A DNA stretch of 64,000 nt from Whitmania pigra (GCA_021613335.1 JAJTWR010000266.1:172001-236000), one strand, 5' to 3'. Counted from the first letter of the stretch, positions 27,459 to 39,094 are shown. The notes: generated by a model from the sequence alone, not told the origin. Numbers and translations: made by a program.

Positions 27459-28798
27459 TTAATTGAAAATGTCAATTAGATCCAGCTCCCTCTGCTTCTC
27501 TTGAAGTTGGAATTCAATTTCTTTAATCGAACCACTCACCCTCTCCAGATGTTCCTTTCTGCGATTCCACTCGTGCACGAGCACATAAAGCTTTGCTGCC
27601 ACGTATAAACCCAGAACGGTGGCGATCATCGAAAGGATTACTAACAAGGCCGTATGCATGTCCCGACCACAAGCAATCAAAATGATGAAGAGAACGAAGA
27701 AGCAGCAAAAACCGATAAAAGGTAATAAATTTTCTCTGCGAAACAACAAATACTCCATCGAAAGACTGCTTTCTTCCCTCCTTAACCTGGCCAATTCGTT
27801 GCGAAGATATTGAATGAAATTAAGTATGCCATTTCTTCTTTCGAGATCATTGTCGCTCGGATTTACTTTTCCTGCGATTAACGTTTTGACTTTGAGGTCT
27901 GCAACTTCTTTTTCTCTCTTCAGCTTCAATTCCTCTTTTCGTTTATTCCGATGTTCTTCATATTCTTTGGGGAATTCTGAAGCAAATACACCAAAGGGTT
28001 GCAAGGAATTATATTCACAAATTGCTTATAAAGTAATTACATCTTAAGAGCTTATTAATGATAATGATATGAGTAATGGAAAATAAAAGTTAGAATGAAA
28101 AGGTTTTATTTCTAAAGAAGTTCATCAATTAAAAAAATTAAAAAAGACACCTTTAAGCTGCTATCAAGTTTAACAATAGGAGTGATCTAGCAATTTAGAG
28201 ACAAATGTCTGAAACATTAATCATTCGTGATGATCAGTTACTAACTTGACTTTAAATATCTCATGATCTTCTCAACCTCCATTTCAGTCAATCCTCCCAG
28301 TTCATTCAAGCTGTTCCAGTCAAAATATTTCAGATCCTCAGCTGAACTTGCTCCTCCACTTTCCAGGGTCTGTGTTACTTTTTCAATTCTTGATTGGTTT
28401 CCATGCGACAGAATTTCCTCCACAGCTTCTCTAATTGTGACTGTTCCTAGAAAAATGACTTTCTTGATTGAGTCTCATTATAATATAATAGTTTACGAAA
28501 ATCACTTAGCAACATTTCTGTCAATCAATCACTGACACCGACTAATAAAATTAATTTTGCTTGATATAAATTTTAATCAATATTAAATGTAACATTGGTA
28601 TGTAAATATACCATGTGAAAGCTTGTCGATCTCCTCTTTTGTCAAAATTCCAATGAAATTATCGATCGTCAAAAATTTCAAATCTCGTTTAGATCTGACC
28701 CCAGATTTGTTCAGCATATTCATCACCAGCTTTAGTTTTTCTGAATCTTTTTCAACAACTAAAAGTTCGCAAATAATTGTCTCTAAATCAGTCTCCAT
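27459..28798 (-). CDS. Tandem SAM/death-like two-domain protein, paralogue D, two TM segments
   Basis: Exons 28612-28798, 28246-28446 and 27459-27976, all phase 1, 301 residues. Start METDLE. Domain 1 has GVRSKRDLKFL and LTKEEIDKL. Domain 2 has AEDLKYFDWNSL and EMEVEKIMRYL. The linker is KFPKEYEEHRNKRKEE, followed by a heptad-like charged region. There are two strong hydrophobic spans at about 214-232 (FIGFCCFFVLFIILIACG) and 238-262, then a second charged coiled coil to the end (ending LIDIFN). The hairpin would leave both the two-domain head and the C-terminal coil on the same side of the membrane. D differs from A-C, which have one terminal hydrophobic stretch. Function unknown. Confidence 0.74.
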
Positions 28799-28838
28799 TT
28801 AAACCAAACGATGTTTTCCGACCTAGAGAGGTAAATCC

Positions 28839-28848
28839 GGGAATCCCC
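28839..28848 (-). promoter_or_regulatory. Perfect NF-kappaB consensus upstream of paralogue D
   Basis: The plus strand reads GGGAATCCCC (GGGGATTCCC on the gene strand), a full match to GGGRNNYYCC on both strands. It lies 41 bp upstream of the D start, about the same distance as the site of C. Confidence 0.5.
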
Positions 28849-29134
28849 CGACTCAGTTGCATAGCTGAAAATAAACACGAAGAATATATAATTACCAACT
28901 CAAAACTTTAAATATAATTCAATAATTGAATGCATCAAAATTGCAGTGCCATAATTTTTTACTTTAACTGCAAAAAACAAGGTTGATCCTGAATTTTGTG
29001 ACAGATTTCGATGCTGCCATTTTTTTTAAACGTTTCTTCATTTCGTTCACACAAATCTAATTAAATCTAAAAATATTTTATTATTTATACAATATAGCAA
29101 CCAAATAACAAAAATAAAAATTATTTAATCAAAA

Positions 29135-29570
29135 CAATGGCGTTTGATATTTATTTTTTATTCGAAAGAAAGAGACACAAAACTTATGTGTTCGATAGAT
29201 GGCGCACAATATTTACAATAACATTTACTTATAAACTCATACAGTCGGTAGATGACGCTCGATATTTATTTTTTAAACTCATACATTCGATAGATGGCGA
29301 AACATTTATTTTGTTATTCGAAAGATGGAGTCACAAAAACTCCTGCATTCCATAGATGGCGCGCAATATTTATTTTTATAAACTCATACATTCGATAGAT
29401 GGCGTCTAACATTTATTTTTTATTCGAAAAATAGAAACACAAAATTCATGTATTCGATAGATGGTGCTCAATATTTATTGCTATAAACTTATACATTCGT
29501 TAGATAGCGGTTTATATATATTTTTTTTTTATTCGAAAGACGAAGTCACAAAATTCATATAGATGGCGTT
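29135..29570. repeat. TAGATGGCG tandem array with 105-bp higher-order period
   Basis: A motif of the form ATTCGATAGATGGCG recurs with its TAG at 29196, 29249, 29291, 29353, 29396, 29458, 29501 and 29560; a partial unit begins near 29135. Spacing alternates about 42-43 and 62 bp because two spacers alternate: one with ATTTATAAACTCATACATTCG and one with TATTCGAAAGA and a CACAAAATTCAT-type run. The true period is therefore a dimer of about 105 bp. The array fills the space between divergent genes D and E. Short in-frame readings across it are not genes. Confidence 0.85.
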
Positions 29571-29619
29571 TGATGGTTATATCTTGTTCGAGAAATTTTT
29601 GTGACTCAAAGCCGAAGCC

Positions 29620-29629
29620 TGGAATTTCC
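29620..29629 (+). promoter_or_regulatory. NF-kappaB-like near match upstream of gene E
   Basis: Reads TGGAATTTCC, one base from GGGAATTTCC (first position). It lies 63 bp upstream of the start of gene E. Confidence 0.35.
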
Positions 29630-29691
29630 AACACTCTGCTCCGGAGCCCCTAGCTGGTTGTTCGAGTTGTCGAAATTCATTCGAAGTAGAC

Positions 29692-30406
29692 ATGGATTCA
29701 ATTAGTAAGATATTTAGTTCTGTTAATAAAATAGTTACGCTCATTTTCAACCGACGTTTTGCCTTGAGTATGGTAGTAACTACTTCGATATAGTCAGCTA
29801 TTCACTGATATTCACCACTAATGCAAAACATTTTGCTTTTAATATTATAAATACTGAGATGACAACTTTGTTCTAGATATCGAATACTTTAGGAATAGTT
29901 TAATTGGAGCTAATGAGTCTCAAAAGAAGAATTTAATTGACAATCTGGGAGAATACAAGTATTTCCTTGGTGAAGTCAGTGATCTGAAGCTTAAGCTGCT
30001 CGACAAATACAACAGACTGAGATTCCTAAGAGCCAAACGTTTGGGAAGTTGCCCAAATGGTGAGTAAACAAATCGTGTTTCCTATGGTATCGATAAAGCA
30101 AACTGCATAGTAGAACTTATTAACTCTTTAAATAATAATTCTTTTTTGTAATAAATGAAGTAATGCACTTACAAAAACTCTAAAAAAAACCTTCAAATGC
30201 AGATATTTTATCATTAACTTCCTCCAGATGAAGAAATAAAAACACATCTGAAATCACTTGATCCTAACAAATTTGAAAATTTCCTGGTCGATAAAAGGGA
30301 ATTTGCAAAGAAATGTGACGATGAACAAAGCAGGCTCATAAAAATATTTGAAGGCCACATGGACACAATCTATCACGAGGCCTGCAAATTGTATAAGGAA
30401 TACTAA
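29692..30406 (+). CDS. Small orphan helical protein (gene E)
   Basis: Three exons: 29692-29704 (13 nt), 29877-30059 and 30228-30406. All junctions are GT-AG in phase 1 and give 124 residues. The first exon encodes only MDSI plus one base, so the start rests on the matching phase and the ATG just after a plausible leader. The protein is rich in Lys, Leu, Asp and Glu with no signal peptide or TM, and looks all-helical (for example LGEVSDLKLKLLDKYNRLRFL). Two cysteines sit near an SCPNDEEI turn at the exon 2/3 junction. It shares the phase-1 exon structure of paralogues A-D but not their sequence motifs. It is divergent from D. Family not recognised. Confidence 0.6.
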
Positions 30407-31761
30407 AGCAGGTTTTGACCCAAAACTGGAACCAAAGATTTAGAAATAATTATCTAATCTCTGTGAAATGGTGGATTCAGTAAACAATCTTTACAATGAT
30501 TTAGCTGTGTCACAATGGTAAATTAAAGTTGGTCAATCAAATTCGTTTGCATGGTGCGTCACATCTCCAATAACCAACTTTCACCTAGATTATCTAATCT
30601 TTAATGAAACAAGTCTGGGAAATCCAAAGAAAAAATGATAAATATTTTCTCTTTACTTAGCTACATTTTTTTCTTACCATGTGTACACCTTGTCAGTCAT
30701 GATAATGCCTCTAAAGAGAGGCAAAATATTTACCAGTCAAAAATTAAAGTGGCTTCAATGTATAGATGGTCAGATATCCAGATTACTGTTAATTGGCAAT
30801 TAAGCTTAACATAGATTCATATGCTCAAAAAGAAGCGGGCGATTTGCATGAAAAAGTTACTGCTAGCTCGAATCTCTTTGTTGACCCTCAAGAAAAGTTA
30901 TTGTTTGTGCTTTCAATTTCACCAACAATGCAGAAAATAGTTAATGTTTAATGATAAATGTTCAGTGCAAAATTAATTTAATAGCAAAAAATTACCAGGG
31001 GAAAAATTACTAAAAATTTCCAAACAAGAGAAATGGCATAATACTAATGGACATCTTCATGATATTAGAATGTCTTACAATTGAGCCCAAAAAACACACG
31101 TTCACAATAACAACTAGAAAATATCAAATTTTAGACGATGTCAAAATGGGATGACACATTTTATTTCTCAACAATAATAAGTTAATAAAAATGACGTACT
31201 TGGTTTCTTTATTAGACTGCACAACATTGAAATATTATCGATAAAGACAATTAAAATTTTCCAAATAACCAAGCAGATTCTGTCATCTGTGCAGTCACTA
31301 AAAGGTTTAACAAAATAGACGATCGGAGATTGGACAATCCGCAAACTCATGCTCGACATTTAAACGAGGAATCTACAAACTCCAATGCAACGACAGCAAC
31401 AATAACTAAAGTAACGTTGCCATTAATTTTGCACCTGAAGGTACAGTGTCGTCAATGTCATTCACTCCTACATCGTCACAACACAATATGGACAAGTGAC
31501 GACAAAAGTGAAAGATTCGCAATGTACTGGTAAGCTAGCATCACCAGCAACCTAACAATAACAATATTATTCAGAAAATCTAGTCTGCATTAACAACCTC
31601 ATTTTCCTTGTTCGTTCTTCACGGAAACAGTTGCAAGTTGCCGATCAAATCGACGACCATCGAAGCCGAATTTCAAAGCATCGACCTGTCTTTAAGTGGA
31701 GAAGCAAAATAATTTCAATAAGCCTGAAATGCACAAGACTCGTGAAAGCTCGGACGATTCG
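30407..31761. other. Gap between gene E and the RING ligase (3' ends converge)
   Basis: Presumably the 3' UTRs of two convergent genes. No motif-bearing reading frame is visible; the 60-70 codon readings at 31168-31533 look random. Confidence 0.5.
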
Positions 31762-34383
31762 TCACACGACTTGGTCTTCGTTCCTCACGTCGTAGTAGTC
31801 TTCCTCGCTCTCCTCGTCCGAGGGGCGTCGGTGACCCGAAGGATTTTCGCCCCCTTCGACAACAGGGCGACGATCCCCGCCGTCATCGGTGGCAACTGAG
31901 CCAATGTAGAATGTGGCCCTGCTCCGATCGTCTTGAAGGTGGGGAATTGGATGCTGGACCGAGGAAGTCCCGAGGCGGTTTTTATCTCCCTCGACGGGTT
32001 TTGGCGGAGTTTGGTTTCTACTCTCGGAAGCATTTCCTTGGCCATTCCTAATCACAATTTGAGGAGGAGGCTCGCTTCTGGTCGACCCGTAGTTTCGCCA
32101 GCCCGACATCCTCGGGGGCTCTTCGGACGAGTGGACGATGGCGTTTATGGTTGTCTGCTGATCGGGCATGATTCTCACTAGTCGATAAAAATAGCCACTT
32201 TCAAGACAGGTGCAGACATTCTCAACACTTTAACATCATGAACAACAACATGTCAGTGCAAGTTATTATTATTATTATTATTATTATCATGTTGACATGA
32301 AACTTATTATTATTACGTCAGTACTTACCAAAAAACACTGACTTCCCAGCAAAAAGACCCAAAACAGGCCACGTATAAAATCATTGCTAGTGTGAATTTT
32401 CATCCACGTAGATAACGAATAACCTTGATTTGATAATGTTTAATCACCAACTCGTCAAGTGCAATTAATCCAAGAAGGCAGGTTTTCAAAAAGCAGAAAA
32501 TGAAAAAACAATTATAAACCCTGATTGATATCGTCATCTTCATCTTCTTCATCGAGGTCCCTGCCCTCCTCTCTGAGCAATGCCGTCCTTTCGTCCGCAC
32601 TCGAACCGTCGTCGTCGTCGTCCTCGACGCACTTCTTGACCCTGCCTCTCCTCAGATCGGCCTTCCTCTTGCACAGCGGACACTCGCGACCGCTCTTGAT
32701 CAGCCAAGGGTCGACGCACTTTCGGTGGAAAGCTGGATCGGAAAAGGAGATCCGCATTAAATTAAACCTTCGTAGTAACATTTGTCATTGTGACCGACCG
32801 TGTCCGCAGCTGAGAATCCTGAGTCGAGCACCCTCCAAGTACTCGTCCAGGCAGATCACGCACACCTCGTACGTGTCGCCTTTCCTGAAAGTGTGAGAAG
32901 GAAGAAACTTGAGCTTCCACTTGGTGATGATGGACTTCCTGATCTTGTACAAACGATAGCAACCGTAGCCCACCTGCAGATGCGTTCAACTCAAATTTTT
33001 CGATTGAATAAATTGTTTATTGATAATCGAAAATCAAATACATGTCACTGGCAGATGCATGTACTCATGATGAACCTAGATTTTTGATTAAGCCGTAATA
33101 TAAAGTACTTATTTAACAAATATTAACATAAATATGTGAAAAGTAACATCATATCAATGTATGAGTACAATTTCAATTATCATGAAATTAATAATTAACG
33201 AGCATAAATAATCATTCGTTATAATCATACTTATGCGGCACAAACCACGAAGAGGACGAGAGCGACCACGATGGCGAGGCACAACGTTCCCAGGAGGATG
33301 AGCAGGAACCGGTTGAAGTCGTAGCGCTTCGGATAGATCGCCATGGTGATGCTGACGGGTCAAAGGTCGGAGTCATCGTCAGTAATGTCGTAATCATTAT
33401 CGCACAGCCACCTCTATTTCTATCGTCACTAAGAGACTCACTTGGGCTTGCCCGAATATTCGATGAGGATTGCCTCGGTTTTGTTGCTGACGAAGGTCGA
33501 CGGTATTTTCAAGGAAATGTTCTTCTTTACAATGTCATTTGACGTCGAAGATTGTTTCACTGTCGAATGAAATCAATGGATGGAAATCATCATCACCATC
33601 ACACATTGAATGGGATACCACTCATTCAGCATCTAATTTAGAATAACCTTCATTATGAGAGGATGTTTTATAATAAATGACTCCATCGTCATCATCTTCG
33701 TCGTCGTATTCCGAGTTGGATAGAACGGCTGCAGAGTAGCCTGCCCATTGAATGTTTAGAATCTGGAAGAAGCCGTCAGAAAATCAGCATCACTATCAAA
33801 ATCTTTACGATCGCCACCGTAATCATCAAAACCTGTTGTGGATAGCACAGGGAGTTGTATTTGAGGAGTGCAAACCACAGATTGTCCGCATCCTTCGGAG
33901 CCGGTGGCAGGTCCGACGAGCATTCGTTCGCCACCCTAAGGTACCGGTGTTGGCCCTGAAGCACGTACGTCGTCATTAAGAAGATAATAACGGCAGCATC
34001 ATTTTATTTTTTTAACTTTAACAGAAAAAGAGCTAAAAGTAATAATTAAAACAATGCAACTCCAACAAGTTGTATGCAGACAAGTAATAGTAATATTGAA
34101 ACAAAACAATGACAAAGATGACATACCTTCAAACCCTCACTCGGAAACTGAGGACTCAAATGTGTTGAGTAATCTTCAAACTCTCTAACTACTTTCCTAC
34201 TGGTCATGTTAAACTGAAAAGTTGAGAAGCATCAAAAATATCATCGACGCACTGAATCGACAAGAATAACATATTTTTGCAAGCTATTGGCATAAATGTG
34301 AAAGACAAAATGCATCGAACCAGCGTTATGGATGCCCTGCAAACGCAGCCGAACATCAGCAGGACGACCAGATACTTCTTCAT
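31762..34383 (-). CDS. RNF13: PA-TM-RING E3 ubiquitin ligase (RNF13/RNF167-like)
   Basis: Nine in-phase exons: 34321-34383, 34127-34213, 33833-33955, 33648-33762, 33442-33559, 33246-33351, 32799-32973, 32520-32732 and 31762-32177, 471 residues. Order: signal peptide (MKKYLVVLLMFGCVC), lumenal protease-associated region with FPSEGLK, one TM segment (about 181-203, RFLLILLGTLCLAIVVALVL), then a cytosolic RING-H2 starting at Cys242 (CVICLDEYLEG, LSCGHAFHRKCVDPWL, CPLC). These are the Goliath/RNF13/RNF167 signatures; such enzymes ubiquitinate endosomal and lysosomal proteins. After the RING come an acidic run, a SSADERTALL segment like that of RNF167, and a last exon of about 139 residues that is Pro/Arg/Asp-rich and unlike the vertebrate tails, making the protein longer than the usual 350-380. 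RNF13 versus RNF167 is not resolved. Confidence 0.9.
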
Positions 34384-36695
34384 CTGTTGGAAAAATAATC
34401 GTACGATCATGTTGAACAAATGAACAAAGAGCAGTTCTCAATTACACTCAATTACGATCGTACGTCTATGTTATTATTTACATATATGTTTTTAACCTTT
34501 GCTTGTTACATCCTACATACGAGACACCATAAATACATGTACAAATTACATAAAAATCTTAAATCTTCTTTTCGGAGATTAAAATCCAAAACAAAAGGAG
34601 AAGCAAGCGCTTCATTTATTACTTCTTAGTCGACGTCCGAGAAAAAAATGGCATCACATCTTAAGAGAAACCATTAAAATTATCAGCATCAACGAATCGT
34701 TTAATGAGAGGATACGATCATAAACAGGTGCTGAACTATACAGCGAATAACGAACTTGATTAGATCTGCGAATGTCCAGAAACTAACTTTGTCTTTCGCT
34801 AAGCGCTTGAGGTCATTCAAAATCCAACAAATAAATCATAAAACACGTAGAAATTCCGACTGTGCCAAAGTCAAGAAGCGATTATGGACATAAAGTACAT
34901 TCCGATCCTGGCACTAATACAACAGATAGGTCTCGGTCATACTACAGGAAACAAACAAGGCTTCAATCATTCTTGCGCGTTCACTTTTTTTTTCATTTAG
35001 AAAAACATTAATTATAACGAATTTTACTAGAAGTTTTAGAATAGTTATTGACGCATTTAAAAGAACTAGAAAGTCAAATAGCAAATCACATGACCCAATT
35101 TAACGATAAACATAACACGGTAATTTCTGGATTGATTGAAATCCATTACTGGTAAAGTTTCTATATTTTCTAAACAAAGATGTTTGACAATTTATTAATT
35201 TGACCCTTACTTGATTTAAACGTTAATACATTTGGTATTACTAATCTTTTTAAGGATGTATCAAATCTTTAGTGTGTAACTCTATTAAGTATCTTCGGCA
35301 AAACTTTTATAACCGCCAACTCCATTCTAATTTCTGAGATCTAACCTGAAAATGAATTTCGCTGTTTTATGACCAAGCTTCAGTCTTCATCTAAGGCAAG
35401 TAATGGCAAAAGATATTTCATTCGTTAAATTGCTAATTATAAGCTAATTGCGAATCCATTTGATATGAAAAATAATGGGTTTGTAAAATGGTAAATTCCC
35501 ACTCAAACAAATAAAATATTAGTACTTGAAACAACCGATATATAACTACAACCATTAGTTATTCTAAAACTAAAACTGAACTCCACGCAGAAGTGGTTTA
35601 ATGACCCTAGTTACACATATTTTATTTATTTTTTCTTCCTAAGAAAGTTTCAAAATATTAGCATTAGTAACTAAAAATAGCGTTATTCCGAGCATTCGTC
35701 AGACAACTATTATTTAAAAAACTAAAAGTCATTTTTAACCGAGATTATTTTCTTTTTTATGTGAAAAGTTAAGTTCATTTAAAAACCCTAATTGAACGCC
35801 AATCCTTATCAATGTTAAAAAATACTCTCTTCTCATCACTTGGGACTTTTAAATGTAAAGATAAATTTATTTTACAGCTCAGATGCAGGCTGCGGAGGAC
35901 TTTTTGAGTCTAGTCAAATGATCTCCCAAATTACGTCTCTACATCTCAAGTATCACAGCTTACACTGCTATTTTAAAAAAAACTCTTTCGCAATTTAATA
36001 AAAAGAATCAGTATTTTCGTTCAATTACAAATAAAAAACATCAAACAATAAAACTTTTTGAAGTAAAGGTAAGTATTGCACAGAGATTAAACTAAATATC
36101 ATTTTATGCTATTAGCTAGAACCACAACAAGTCGTGATGAAATGAACAATGCACCACAACAAATAACGTTCTAAAAACAGAAAGTTGCTTGTCAATCTAG
36201 AGTTCTCAATGCATAGTCATTTTTCGGCGAATATTCTGAGAAATCAGAAAGAAGAATTTTCAGAATCGATGCCTTTGACGTAAATAATGAAAAATCTGGC
36301 ATTATATGCTTTAATGTTGAGGTTGTGGCTGTAGGCGTATTGTTAATAATAGCAATTTAAAAGTAAAAGCATTAAACGTAGTAAATGTATTAAAAAAAAA
36401 CTGCCATTTGTGACAGAGCAGGACTTATCCAGGTGGGGGCTCCGATGGAGTGTGGTGGTTAATGACACACATGCACCAGTCATGTTGCCCTCGAAAAACA
36501 AAACAAGTTTAATTTAGTTAATCCACACATCCTGACACATGCCTGCATCCAGCAGTTATTTTCATGGTTCTATTCGATATTTGAGGAATTTGTGGAATTA
36601 CAAAGACGGAAATTCTTGCGAAACAAACACTGTTATATTTAGCACGTCTTGATATTTTATGATCTGAAGAGAGCTCTAAAATTAAAATTTGATAA
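34384..36695. other. Gap upstream of the RING ligase
   Basis: AT-rich sequence holding the promoter of the RING ligase at the left and the 3' flank of the B-box gene at the right. A plus-strand reading at 34420-34629 has a hydrophobic start but no further support. Nothing else is recognisable. Confidence 0.5.
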
Positions 36696-38532
36696 TCAGG
36701 AATCGAGATCATACACTTCAATGCTGTGCTGGTCTTTCTGAATACTGCTGAATGTGACGTAGAGGTGACTCGTTACTTTATTGACGTAGACTCCCCACGG
36801 CCATCCATTGACATCTATGAACATTATTCGTTCCAAATCACTGCTGAGAATAACTATCTGTTTGGCTTTGTAAAAGGAAACAAAGACGCGAGGAAAGGCG
36901 TCTGTTGCCAAATAGCAGGGTTCTGCTTGCCCGTGTTGGTTTTCTGGAAGGTACTGTCTCATGATTTCTTTTCCTCTGATTTTGAGGACGCCATGTTTCC
37001 ACTCGGTGATGACGTATTCGTCCGGATTTATTTCAATAGCATGTTCGATCAACTGCCAGGGAAGAGATTCTTCTTTCAGCTTAGTACCGCTAGGAAAGTA
37101 GTGGGTTAGTTTCGAGGGCTGAATCACCAGTATGTTTCCGGCTACGGTGGTTGAAAGGGTGGCTCTAGCGCTCTCTATGTTAACGGTTTTAAGTTGCTTG
37201 CTGGGTTCCACCACGTACAGTCGAGGCGTTGAAAGATCCGTGAGAAAAATGGTCTTGCCCACAACTTCCATGTCGTAAATGTTTTTCACAGGAATCATAA
37301 TGCTTGTTTCTGCCTCTTTGAACGATTTATTTTCAAAAACTGAGATTCTCGATTGTTCACAGGTCCCGCCTGCTATATAAACCATCGAATCGTTTAATGC
37401 CAAACTTTTCACATGCCCAAAGGCTGTTTTCATGAGTAAATTCGTTTTTGCTCGATGTATGCAAGGGCCGGCTGTTCAAACATAGACATTAGTTTCAATT
37501 TTTAATTTTCATGCTTTTTAGAGGATAGGAATATATATATAATGAATTACCAATTTTGGTTGCATTTAACTTTTACAAATAAACGGAAAACATTAAGTAA
37601 TCAATGAAAGTAATTAATAGCTGCTGGTTAACCTCATCAATTTTTTTTTCTGCTATCAGACCTTTATAACTATGTAGACTTTACATGTTGCTTGAATATA
37701 TGTTATATAAATATATGTTGTATGAATATATGTTATATAAATATATGTTGTATGAATATATGTTATAATATATATTTATAATTATGGACTTAGTCTAAAT
37801 TTAATTAATTTACTCAAAAGTCAACAAAATACCTTGCAAAAGATGACCAACCAAATTGCTCCACATAATTTCATCTATATCTCGAATGTAATAAACCATG
37901 TTCGGGTTTGAAGATTTCTGAATATCTTTATTGATTGTTGACAAAAGACAGTTGAATAGTGAACCTTGGGATAACGTCTTCATGTGTTGGGCCAACATTT
38001 GATCCTGAACTTTGAAACAATCATCGACTTTTGTCAGTAACTTCAATTCTTTCTCGCACAAAAATTCTCTAATGCGACTAAAACGCATTTTAATGTCATC
38101 TCTTATTCCATTGGTCCGCTTTTCTAGATTTATTCTTGCATTTCTACACGAGTCTATTAGTTTGTTTCTTACAACGGCTCGTTGTTGGATATTTTGAACA
38201 TCCTTTGCTTCGGCCACCTTGTGGGAGTTGTGATCGTTTACGTAACAAGTTACACAAACAAAAGATGAACACTGGTAACAGTACAACTCGCGGATCCTGG
38301 AGTGAACTTTGCATGTATATTCTGTAGTACTTGATAACAAATCTAGTTGAGTATTTGGTCTTTCTTGGAGTGCTGAAGCGACATCACTATTTCTAATTGC
38401 TGGAGTAGATTCAACTCTGACTCTAACTACTGGCTCGCTGTGGCTGTGAAGGCAGACTTGATCTACCCCGAATTCAGCTAAACAGATGGAACATTTTTCT
38501 TTCTCTCTTACCCTATGGTCATCGATAGACAT
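36696..38532 (-). CDS. TRIM-like protein: degenerate RING, B-box, coiled coil, beta-propeller-like end
   Basis: Two exons, 37833-38532 and 36696-37471, joined in phase 1, 491 residues. Residues 14-31 (CSICLAEF, CLHSH) look like the start of a RING, but the later Cys pairs are absent. A full B-box type 2 follows with ligands Cys74, His77, Cys85, Cys88, Cys93, Cys96, His101 and His104. Then comes a charged helical stretch (about 110-190) as in the TRIM coiled coil. The second exon (about 250 residues) has repeated beta-rich units, such as VKSLALNDSMVYIAGG, DMEVVGKTIFLTD and GVYVNKVTSHLYVTF, suggesting an NHL- or kelch-type propeller. TRIM proteins are usually RING E3 ligases; without an intact RING this one may be only a scaffold. 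Orthology is not assigned. Confidence 0.72.
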
Positions 38533-39094
38533 GTTTTTGAAAGGTCAGTCTGATAATTAAAAAAAAAGTTAAATAGGTCTTTAAATGTATTTTTTTTTCC
38601 AGTTCAGACTTTAGAATTTAAGCATTAAACCTAAATTTTACATAAAAATTCAACGAATACTTTTTCACGTCACAGCTAAACGACTAAACAGCTTCTATTC
38701 TTTAGACGTCCTTTGGCCTAAAGCTGGCTATAGCTTTTATGAATAGAATTTTATGAAGCAAGGACTTGATAAAGAACTACCTAATCACTAAAATTTTGAG
38801 GAGAGTAAACTTTTTACTCTTTAACTTTAAAACTTTAAACGTCACTAATTTTTATTTAAAAAAGGGCAATGCTTTACATTTGAGAAGCATCTTTTACTCT
38901 AAATCAATTTAACAACTACTGCTTATATTTTGAATCTCAACAAATAAGGCGTTACAAAGCTGTGTTTGCTGACTAATTTATTTAATAAACAGAAAGTTAA
39001 TAACAACTAGGCTTTGCAATTTTTAAACATCAGGAAATCAGGAAGCATCGGTTGGAGTCCAGCGTTTTGAAAATCGCAATAAATCTTCAGAAGG
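38533..39094. other. Gap between B-box gene and HSP70
   Basis: AT-rich sequence of about 560 bp; promoter of the B-box gene and 3' flank of HSP70. No feature seen. Confidence 0.5.

Noticed and set aside
29135..29570. CRISPR-like spaced repeats
   Set aside because: Spacers are themselves repeated and alternate in two types, repeats are diverged, the genome is animal, and no cas genes are present.
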